Part shown: one piece after another, positions 37,256 to 46,342 of the stretch
How the letters are laid out: each line of letters opens with the position of its first letter
Position numbering within the stretch: the stretch's first letter is position 1
Assembly (NCBI GenBank): GCA_025716855.1
Contig: JAIXMQ010000009.1
Location: 124,001-188,000, forward strand
Direction of reading: 5' to 3'
Origin: Pilaira anomala
Taxonomy: Eukaryota > Mucoromycota > Mucoromycetes > Mucorales > Mucoraceae
Length of the DNA: 64,000 nt
The notes under the pieces: generated by a model
The model's database searches: none
Seen by the model: the letters and a program-made list of their open reading frames with translations, nothing else
What the model was told of the DNA's origin: nothing
Translations under genes and position numbers: made by a program

Positions 37256-39871
37256 ATGACAGAACCAAACGGAAATGATACTACTACTGCTACTACCACT
37301 ACAACTACCACTACGAAAAAGTCAGTTGTAGATGATTTCTTTTCGGCATTATTTGCAAATAATACGGCAGCTAGTCATAGTACCCCTGCTAGTGATGAGG
37401 CCTCTGAACATAAAGAGTATAGTACTACTAGAGAAAGCAACATTGTCGTCAACCAAGAAGGACAAGAATATAAGTATCATGGTAATCATAGTAAAAATAA
37501 TACTCATAATAATAATCATGATGATGACGACAGCGATTATAAACAAGATGAACAAGACAGAATATATGGTGCAGCAGCAGCAGGAGGAGAAGGAGGAGGA
37601 GGAGGAGGAGGAAGAAAACGAGAACGAGTATTAGATGAGTTTGATGAGTATTCGTTACTTAGTAAACGACGTGGTTCAGATAATCATCATCGTAATAAAA
37701 ATAACTTTAATAATCGACGTATTGAAGCAAGAGATGAACAAGTAAATGATGATAATGTTGATGATGACGATGATGATAATGCTAATATTAAACTTGATCG
37801 TCAAATATTGTCCAAGAGAGATATCGATTGGAGTACTGTTAAGCCTGAGTCTCGTATGTTGGTACGTCAATTGCCTAAATTTATTGATAAACAAGATGTC
37901 ATGAATTATTTTAGCAAGTATGGTGAAGTACTTGAAGTCGTTCAAAAAGTTCCTTTTGGTTTTGTTCATTTCGAAAACCCTGAAGCTTGTGCTCAAGCTG
38001 TTCAAATTGAAAATGGAAAACCATTTCACGGCATTGTACTTGGTAAGAATCCCAACTTATACATACATTATATATTGTGTATATGTATATGTATATATAT
38101 ATATATAAATTTCCTTTTTCGTTGTAAAAAATAATCATCATTATAGACCTTGAAATTTGTAAGAGAAAACCATTCTTTGCTCGCGCTGCTGAAAGAGAAA
38201 TGCGCGAATCATCCAATACCAATATGAAGGAAGAACGTAAGCTTTCTCCTGGTCCCACTACTACTAGTAATACTTCTGGTGGTGGTGGTGGTGGTAGAAG
38301 AAATAGCCATACAAGAAATTTTGATCCTCGTTCATCAAGAGGTAACAATAATAATAACCGACATGACCAATATGAGAATCGTAATCATTCTCCTCCACCT
38401 TCTCGTTATCAACAACAACAACAGCAACAACAACAACATAATCCTCGTCATCGTGCTGGTACAGGTAGAAATAATGATCGAAACAATGATTATAGACCTG
38501 ATTATGGTCGTAGTATGAATGATTATCCTACTGGTAACAATAACAACAACAACAATACGAATAATGGACGTCATCAAGAATATAATCATCGTCAACAAGA
38601 GAATCATGGTCGAAACTATAGACCTAATCCTTATCCACGTTATAACAATTCAAATGATGAAGGTAGAAATTCTTATGCTCCTCGTTATAATGATGCAGGC
38701 GCAGCAGGACCTTCATATACTCCTCGTTATAATAATAATAATAATAACAGCAACACCAATGAGGATCCCAGATCTTATAATCCACGTTATAATAATGATA
38801 AGCTTGAATCTAGAAATTCATATCGTTATAATGATCATCGTTATCATGATGCTTCTTCTGTTCATACTAATACGAATGCTTCTTCTTCAGCAGCAGCTTC
38901 TATTGCACCTTCCATTAGAACATCACCTGTACGTAATTATAATACATCACCCATGATGACTACACCACTGATTCCTTCAAGACAAGGAAATGAAGTCCCA
39001 GTGGTTCAAATTGTTGCTTGGGATAATGTAGCTTATGGATTCACGGATTATATTGAACGCGTCTTTTCATCGAACCAAATTCGTGCTTCTTCCATCACTT
39101 TACCTTTTTCAAAACATTCTCGTGAAGAAATCGTGAAACAAATGATCTTGGAAGGTGTTAAAGCAATTGTCATGATTGATCGTGAGAACGAAGTAAAAAG
39201 CAAGATATACCTTCAAGTATTTGCTCCTAGTGAACATGGTCAAGGTGTACGATACGATGGTATGAAAAAAAAGTTTATATTGTGTGTATGTGTATTTTAT
39301 TAAAATCATTTTTTTTTTTTTAGAGTATGATAGTGTTACAGCAATTGAGGCAGTAAGTATTATTCGTCGTTCTTATCCTGCAGTACCTATGATGATGACT
39401 ACTGTTCAGTCTCAACCTCCTCCTCCTGCTGTAGTCTCAGCTACAGTACCAGTAGCAACAGCAGCAGCAGCAGCAGCAGCACCTGCTATTGACATGAATA
39501 CCCTTGCCTCTTTGTATAATATGATTCAACCTAAGCCGAGTGTATCACCTCAAGTGAGTAATCAACCTACCATACCTCAATTATTGGCTACATTAGTAAA
39601 TGGATTAAATGTGAATTCACCGCCACCACCATCACAACCATCACCATTTCCTCCGCAACAACAACAACAACAACAAACATATCAACCTGTTATTGAACAA
39701 CCTAATATTGCTGCATTAATAAGTACGGCAGCGAATGGTAACCCTGCTTTAGCTCAATTATTAGCACAAATGACAAGTGGTAATACCTTGGGTTATTCAC
39801 CTTCCATGCCTCATGTAGATACCCCAACCTTGGGTTATCCTTCTAATAATGAACAACATCAACAAAAGTAA
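37256..39871 (+). CDS. NAB3: Nab3-like nuclear RNA-binding protein (RRM plus anticodon-binding-like domain)
   Basis: Three exons: 37256-38042, 38147-39259, 39324-39871; in phase, 815 aa. Order: Thr-, Asn- and Asp-rich N-terminal half; one RRM (about residues 200-275) with SRMLVRQLPKFIDKQDVMNY (RNP2) and VPFGFVHFENPEACAQ (RNP1); a tract rich in Arg, Asn and Tyr with repeated PRYN units; an alpha/beta domain (VVQIVAWDNVAYGFTDYIER, AIVMIDRENEV) like the class II aminoacyl-tRNA synthetase anticodon-binding fold of NCOA5 and Nab3; and a Pro/Gln-rich C-terminus. Nab3 with Nrd1 terminates non-coding RNA transcription in yeast. The RRM plus C-terminal domain pairing supports this ortholog group, but the symbol is a family-level assignment. 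Confidence 0.78.
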
Positions 39872-40418
39872 AAAAAAAAAAAAAAAAACATATAATAACA
39901 TTTGAGAATATATATATATATATGATTATAATAATAATAAAAAAAATATGTATACATATATATGTAACATAAGTGAGGATTTCTTTTTTTTTTTCTTTTC
40001 TTTTGTCATACAACAAACACACACACTCTCCTTGAAACTGAGAATTAAACACTCTTTTTAGTATGTAAAATATCTAATTTTTCTGGAATTACATCATTTT
40101 ATGTCCTAATTGTCCTTTTTCATTTCGCATAAATAAAATAACTAAGTAAAAAAAAAAAGCATGTTTCCCGGTAGCATAAATTCAAGATTGACTCTTGACT
40201 TTATCAAAAAAAAAAAGATAGTTGACAAGTATAACGTTATTTTTATAACTCAAACGTGGGCAAAAAAAAAAAAAAGAGGCCTTACTTGTATGATTGGCTG
40301 TTAGTAATCACCAATGACGCGACTAGCGACAGGGCTATATATAATTTTTCTCATCTATTTTCTATTTCTTTTTTCTTTTTTCTTTAAACATTTTTTTTAA
40401 TAAATAAAATAATTCAAA
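39872..40418. other. Intergenic region containing the SOD1 promoter
   Basis: Contains TA and T/A runs after the Nab3-like stop, then the CCAAT/TATA promoter upstream of SOD1 (listed separately). No gene. Confidence 0.6.
40293..40344 (+). promoter_or_regulatory. SOD1 core promoter: CCAAT boxes and TATA box
   Basis: An inverted CCAAT (ATTGG, 40293-40297), a forward CCAAT (40311-40315) and TATATATAA (40336-40344) lie 75-125 bp before the SOD1 start codon, in a less A/T-uniform patch. This spacing is typical for a strongly expressed fungal gene. No transcription start was measured. Confidence 0.55.
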
Positions 40419-41101
40419 ATGGTTAACGCTGTCGCTGTTCTTAAGGGTGCTAACGTCTCTGGTACCGTCAAATTCTCTCAAGCTTCTGAAGATGCTAAGG
40501 TAGTTGTTGAAGCCTCTCTTACTGGTTTGACTCCTGGTAAGCACGGTTTCCATATCCACGAATTCGGTGATAACACCAACGGTAAAGTATATATATAAAT
40601 TTTTTTTTAAAAAAAAAGAGAAAGAGTAAAATGATTTGACTTACCTCTGGGGGAGAGAGGTGGGGCAAGAAAGAAAAAGTAAAAACGCGTAAAAAAAAAT
40701 ATGGATGACTAATATAAAAATTAAAATTTAGGTTGTATTTCCGCTGGACCTCATTATAACCCTCACGGTAAGACTCACGGTGCTCCTGAAGCTGAAGTCC
40801 GTCATGCTGGTGATTTGGGTAACATTGTTGCTAATGCTAGCGGTGAAGCTACCTTGAAGGTTGAAGATGCTCAACTCAAGTTGATCGGTCCCTTGTCTAT
40901 CATTGGTCGTACTGTCGTTGTCCATGCTGATGAAGATGATCTTGGTCTCGGTGGTCATGAATTGTCTCCTACTACTGGTAATGCTGGTGACCGTTTGGCC
41001 TGTGGTGTCATTGGTGGTAAGTCTTTTTTTTTATTATTATTATTTCTTGATCAATTGACTCATGACGTTCCCTTTTTTTTTTCTTTGTAGTTACTAAATA
41101 A
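40419..41101 (+). CDS. SOD1: Cytosolic Cu/Zn superoxide dismutase
   Basis: Three exons: 40419-40581, 40732-41016, 41091-41101; in phase, 152 aa, the standard size. It converts superoxide to oxygen and peroxide in the cytosol and mitochondrial intermembrane space. All metal ligands are visible: [10 protein letters not shown] (two Cu His), [10 protein letters not shown] (bridging and Zn His), RHAGDLGNI (Zn His and Asp) and [11 protein letters not shown] (Cu His). Disulfide cysteines are in GCISAGPH and DRLACGVIG. No signal peptide. Codon use is strongly biased toward GGT, GCT, AAG and CTC-type codons compared with neighbours, as expected for an abundant protein. The last exon is only 11 nt (two bases plus ACT AAA and stop). 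Confidence 0.98.
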
Positions 41102-41189
41102 ATAATACCCTCTCTTTTTATTGGATGAAACACTTTTTTTTGCGTAAAAAAACAAATAAATAAATAATTTTTTTTTATTAATATTATTA

Positions 41190-41692
41190 TTATGCTAAAT
41201 CGCGTAGTATATCATGCAAGATGTTATCTGTAGCAGCTTTTGTTGATAGAGTAGATATATCCTATATATATAAAATATAAAATTAAGTCATGTATAAAGT
41301 AAGATACAATGACTTCTTACCTTGATCAAGATATCTGGGTCAGGTATCGTCAGGAAATGATAATGGTTCATGATATAAAGGTAAAGACTGTTACTGAGAA
41401 AGACGTTTTTAAGTAGGGTATAAAAAAAGAAATGTAAAGCATCGAGTAATTGAGATACAGGTGGTACAGGTTGATTTACTCTTTCTTCTACTAATCGATA
41501 GACTTGTAAACACTCTTCATTGGTTAAGATCGATAATTCTGTTTCAATAAATAAGCACCAGTCAATACATTTTGTAATGAAAAATGGTCTCCAAATGGCT
41601 ACACAGGGTGTTTTTGCTAAATTTAATAATTCCATATAATTGACAATACTCTTTACAAGCTCATCGTTATTATTATTATTATTATTATTCAT
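41190..41692 (-). CDS. Unknown 147-aa helical protein
   Basis: Two exons: 41321-41692 and 41190-41261, phase 0, 147 aa. Begins with an Asn homopolymer (eight N), followed by a compact, helix-rich domain with well-spaced hydrophobics and Trp/Cys (LAKTPCVAIWRPFFITKCID, ECLQVYRLVEERVNQPV, LLDALHFFFYTLLKNVFL). The C-terminus encoded by exon 2 is DISTLSTKAATDNILHDILR. No motif, signal or membrane helix was recognised. It is convergent with SOD1, with 88 bp between stops. The joined exon 2 has good coding character, supporting a real gene. Confidence 0.7.
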
Positions 41693-41834
41693 GTTATGAT
41701 TTTTTTATTATTTTATTATAAGTGAAAAAGAGAAGAGGAGGGGGGAATAATACAGAAATAATTTTTTTTTTATATATATATATATAAAGTGATTGTGACC
41801 TTTTTTTTTTCTTCTAAAAGCCCAAAAAAAAAAA

Positions 41835-42838
41835 CTAGAAACGTTGTTCATCTAAAATACGAAGCTGTACAAAGGTCTTTACTGCTTTTTCATAAACACC
41901 TAAAAAGATACTACCACCAATTGAGATCCACATGACACGAGGTCCAATACCCGAGAATAAAGCTCTAGGCCCTTCTTCAGCGGCAATTCGTTTCATGGTA
42001 GAAATGATACCATCATAATGTTTCGCACTTTGATTTTTATGAGACAACATGATTCTAGTCTTACAAACATCTAAAGGAGTAGTAGTTGCAGCAGCAATGG
42101 CACCAGCAAAAGAACCCATGAAAGCAGCTTCATAAGGTTCAGTAGGACGTCCCTTCATGGTAGCATAAGTACGTTTAAAATACTCGTATAAAGGAAATTG
42201 AATACATGTGAATGGAATCTCTCGAGCTACTGTAGATAAAAATCCTCGGTACATACCCAAGATACCTTCTGTACGTAATACATGTGATACTGCAGCAGAT
42301 GTCTTTGTAAATTGTTTGGTTTGCATACGTTGTTTAATGACTTCGGTTGGAACTCGCACTGTACAGGCAACAGTTTCACCACAGGATGCTGCTACCATAT
42401 GAATTAAAGGTGTATATTGTCCTTGATCTACTGTTGCTCCAAGTACTCTTTTGGTCGCTTCATAAGTAACGAAAAATAAGGAAGCTGAAAAAAGTATATA
42501 TATTTTTTTTTTAAGCTGTCAAAAAATTACATAATTTTTTTTTTTTTAAGTTACCACCGGGAGCACTTCCAATTACAGCAGTCAAAAGACCAGAATAAAT
42601 TCCTCGAAATCCACCAGAGGCAATAAAACCATGTTGTGATTGTAATCTCGTCTTGATCGTGTCTATTGAATAAAGAGTGTTAAATATACGCGATCAAACA
42701 ACAAAGTTTTTCTTTTACTATTTTTTTTTTTTTTTTTTTTTTACCTAAAGGAAATAAGGCAGTATCAACAGCAGTTCCAGCACAAGCACCAGCAAGTAAA
42801 AACTGCTTCAAATTTCCTTGTTGATTACTGTTACTCAT
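41835..42838 (-). CDS. PET8: Mitochondrial S-adenosylmethionine carrier (SLC25 family)
   Basis: Three exons: 42745-42838, 42555-42662, 41835-42484; in phase, 283 aa with the threefold SLC25 repeat. Carrier signatures are PLDTIKTRLQ (repeat 1), PTEVIKQRMQ (repeat 2) and PLDVCKTRIM (repeat 3). The VPTEVIKQR block in repeat 2, together with FRGIYSGLLTAVIGSAPGAS, is typical of the SAM carrier (yeast Pet8, human SLC25A26). It exchanges cytosolic SAM for S-adenosylhomocysteine across the inner membrane, feeding mitochondrial methylations including those of coenzyme Q, lipoate and biotin metabolism. The gene is divergent from the COQ11-like gene. Intron 1 carries a 22-T run next to its donor. Confidence 0.93.
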
Positions 42839-43125
42839 TAGTAAAAATTTAATAGTAATAAGAAAAGTATAAAAAAATATAAAAAAGATTAGAACCTTGT
42901 CAATTTTCCCCCCAATCAAATTAAATCAGCGCAAAATAAGAAATTGGGAAGGGGGAAAGGAACGGCACAAAAAATCATCAGTTTTTTCATGTGCTGTACG
43001 TCATGAAAAAAAAAAAAAAAAAAAAAAAGTTATTAAAAAGGGGGTACACATGATATTTTTGCTTTTTTACTTTTTTTTTTTCCTCTTCTTTTCTTTTTCA
43101 CACACATATATATATATACACATTC
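42839..43125. promoter_or_regulatory. Divergent promoter between SAM carrier and COQ11-like gene
   Basis: A 287-bp gap separates the two start codons. It contains an A run (about 43005-43028), a T run before the COQ11-like leader, and CACACATATATATATACACA just upstream of that ATG. Poly-A/T tracts commonly keep fungal promoters nucleosome-free. Shared control is an inference. Confidence 0.45.
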
Positions 43126-43951
43126 ATGTCTAACTTGTTAATTATTGGCGGTACTGGTTTAGTGGGTTCAGCTATTATAAGAGAATCACAAAAGAATCAA
43201 CATTTACCAAGTTACCATAATAATCATATTTATGCTATATCACGTACAGCTAAAAAGTATAGATCGGTACCTGGCGTGACTTATGTTCAAGGAGATGCGC
43301 TTGAACCTTCAACATTACAATCTTCATTTGATTCAAATCCAAACGTAGTTCATACAGTGGGAACTTTAATTGAACAATCGAAATATGGTGACCATGGTAC
43401 CTATGCTAGCTTAAATCGTGATGCAGTAGTCAACGTTGCCAAAATGATGGCCTCTAAATATGATGGTATCAATCGGAGATGTCTTGTTTATTTTTCTGCA
43501 GGAAATGCTCCACCAAGTTATTTATTAAATGAACGGTATATACAAACAAAAAGACAAGCTGAAGAATTATTACTGGGTAATAAAGAATTTCAACAAAAGA
43601 TTCGTGTAGTTGTTCTAAGACCAGGTAAAGTGTTTGTGTTTGTGTGTATGTATTATACAGGTTATTTCACATACTAAATTGTACTTTCCTTTTATAGGTC
43701 TCATTTATTCCTATCATCGTCGTCAATTAATGCTTCCGCTGGCTTTAGGTTTAATTATAGGATCCGCTATCCTGAAACCACTGACATCGTATATTCCCAC
43801 TAGCGCAAAATATTTTACTGACAGACCATTATCGGATGCAGAAATTTCAAGAGCTGTATTAGAGATATTAGATGATAACCATATTGAAGGCATTTGTGAA
43901 ATTGAACATATTCGATTATTAGCAAAGATGTGGGAAAAAAAGATGTTATAA
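43126..43951 (+). CDS. COQ11: COQ11/NDUFA9-like atypical short-chain dehydrogenase
   Basis: Two exons: 43126-43624 and 43698-43951; in phase, 250 aa. N-terminal Rossmann motif LLIIGGTGLVGSAIIRES (GxxGxxG) binds NAD(P). Further blocks VTYVQGDALEPSTLQSSF, NVVHTVGTLIEQSKYG, CLVYFSAGNAPPSYLLNERY, YIQTKRQAEELLL and VVVLRPGLIYSYHRRQ match the atypical-SDR group of yeast Coq11 (YLR290C) and NDUFA9. The YxxxK pair is YIQTK. Coq11 is a component of the mitochondrial coenzyme Q synthome. No clear presequence is visible, so the mitochondrial location rests on family. NDUFA9 itself is longer, so COQ11-like is preferred. Confidence 0.75.
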
Positions 43952-44009
43952 AGAAGAAAATAAATATGTAATAGTTTATTATTATTTTTATATATATATA
44001 TATATATAT

Positions 44010-44883
44010 TTAAGGCCATTTAAGGATCTCTAATTTAATTTGTTCATCCCAACTGTTACATAATTCCTTTTGAGAAGGCTTTTCACATAATTGAGTTACG
44101 TCTTCTGCAACCCAAATATCTAATGTACGAATGGTTGCGCTTACTAACTTTGCAATATAAAGTTCGACTTGATTATTTTCACTTAATTTACCAATACCAT
44201 TGTTACCAAAGGTACTATAAATTGATTTTCTTGTATCTCTCACTAAACTCTTTACAAGTGCTCCGTTATCAAATGATGCATATTCTGTTAATTGACGACG
44301 CATACGACCTACACAACGTGCCTTAACATCTTGTAAAAAGTAACAAATAGAAGGAGGATTTCCACAACGATAATCCATTTTGTTACCTAGAAAAAAATAA
44401 AAATTAATTAAAAACCTGCCAACTAAATACCCCCTGGGATTTTTTTTTTCTTAAAAAAAAAAAAAACTTACATTCGTCCATAGTCCAAGATTCACCAGGA
44501 GGAGGCATGGTTCTAGTTAATCTTGCAGGATGATTACAATCACCTTTATAAGGAAGCTCTTCGTTAAACGTCACTTGATAAAAGCCTTCAGCTAATTTAG
44601 ATTGGGATGTAGCCATAGCAACAAATGTATTTAAACTTGTATCAATGGATTCTTCAATATCATCTAGTAACTCGGTCTTATCGATTTGGTCTGTAATAAC
44701 GGAAGGAACAGCTACCTTCACAATAGCTTTGGATAATTGAGAATGTAAATTGTCTACACTGTCTTGAATTACAGGTGCGTAAAAGTATGCAAAGTTCTTT
44801 GCTACTCCTCGACGACAATCTGGTTCACAGGCCAAAGTTGAAGAGGCCGCCAACAAAATTAAAGAGATGGTCTTGATCAACAT
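44010..44883 (-). CDS. Secreted Cys-containing protein, unknown
   Basis: Two exons: 44472-44883 and 44010-44386; in phase, 262 aa. Clear signal peptide MLIKTISLILLAASSTLA, cleaved just before CEPDCRRG. About ten cysteines in the mature part are spread along its length (CEPDC, GDCNHP, DECNK, YRCGNPPSICYF, ARCVG, QLCEKPSQKELC), suggesting disulfides in an extracellular or vacuolar protein. The remainder is helical with no transmembrane segment. No catalytic motif recognised; a fungal-specific secreted family is likely. It is convergent with the COQ11-like gene, with 58 bp between stops. Confidence 0.8.
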
Positions 44884-46342
44884 TTTTTTATGTACAAAAA
44901 AAAAAGAAAAGGAAGATGAAGAAGAAGCAAAAAAAAAAAAAAAAAAAAAAGAATAATTTTTCTTTATTTAGCTTTAAAAAAAAAAATAGTAGTAGTACAA
45001 AATGAGGCTTCAAATATAATAAGTCTTTATTCTATTTATAAATATTTTGCCGCTAGTTAATAATATTTGCTCGTTATATAACTTCAGCCCAGCTAAAAGA
45101 TTGTTTTTTTTTAGCCGTAAGTCTCTGGTCCTACTTTCAATGTTATTGCTTTTACTGTTACCTTCCTATTATACCTTACGATTAGTCAAAATAATATCAG
45201 CTCAAATCTCTAAATATCTTGTATTTTTTTTTTTTTTTTAAATCAAATCATTACCCTTTGTTGACTCGGAGCAAATTAATAAAACCCTTTTTTAAAAAAA
45301 AAAAAAGTGAGGCACATTAATCTTCTCAAGCCTCTTGCAGGTTATTGTTTTTTTTTAATCAAATGATGTTTTTGAAAAATACAAATATACTTAACCAGTA
45401 CATCTTCCGAGATCTTTTTTATCGCTTTGTTTTCTTTCTATATATTTTTTTTTTTTGTAAAAAAAAAAAAATTGAGTAGTTAACTAACTACCTTTTTTAT
45501 TATCCTTTTACACTTATATCCTCTCTCGTATAGCTTTCCCTAGAAGACATGCAAAAAAAAAAAAAAAAAAAAAGGAAACGTATTTCAACTTTTCGCCACA
45601 ATTTATAATACATAGAGAGCACAAGTTGGAAGGGCTTTTCTAGTGATAACATTGTCTTTTTTTGTGGCGCATCTTGTAATTAAAATTCGCTACGTAAAAA
45701 CTTTCTTCTTTTTTTTTTTTTTTGTTAATCTCATTTTTAAATAGGCAATATATAACCATTAAACTAAGATATATGCCTTATTATGTTGTACATGTAAACT
45801 TAAATATACCTTTAAAAGCATCTAGTTTGCTTTTTTGTTTTATTTTTTGCAAAGGTATCTTAAAAATTAATGTAATTCTCCTCGAATGATCAAGTAAAAA
45901 AAAAAAAAAAAAGGGCTTATTTAGCTACAGTTGTGCCTAGCGCTTGTAAGGTTTAGTTATCATCATACTTGTAACTTTACAGTAGCAGGTTGAAGTGAGG
46001 GAAATGCAGGCCAGGTTTATCTAACATGTTAGATGACCTTACTAGCTATTTTGAATAACTTTTAAAAATTATTCTCTGTAAAACTTGGTCTGTAGATTTA
46101 ATGTCTAATAAACTCGGAAGAGCAAGATGGGAATTGGTAAAATATTACCGTACCTCTATTTAAGACTGAAAAAAAAAAACTTCAGACTTTTGTGGCCTTA
46201 AATCATATCATGGACTTATTTCTGACTTGAGAAAATTAAATATATGACCAGAATTTTCAGAGAATTACGGCCCTAAATCAGAAACAACGGCCTTAAATCG
46301 AACGGCCCTAAATAGAGCGTGGATTTCCTAATACCAGAAACC
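44884..46342. other. Intergenic region left of the foldback element
   Basis: A/T-rich, with runs of A at 45549-45573 and T at 45708-45723, a T-to-A switch at 45288-45306 and the CCTTAAAT repeat at 46139-46330. No gene was seen. Confidence 0.55.
46139..46330 (+). repeat. Dispersed repeat with CCTTAAAT motifs, copy 2
   Basis: Inverted relative to the copy at 13058-13160 (best match 46139-46252). The right part keeps repeating GGCCTTAAATC and GGCCCTAAAT words up to 46315. It ends directly at the foldback element. Confidence 0.65.

Noticed and set aside
37332..38956. Several Ile/Val/Met-rich frames on both strands over the Nab3-like gene
   Set aside because: Shadow translations of Asn/Asp/Arg-repeat codons; the + frame with the RRM explains the region.
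45047..45241. 64-aa plus-strand frame with a Leu-rich helix
   Set aside because: Ends in a T run giving poly-Phe; no signal or neighbour exon supports it.
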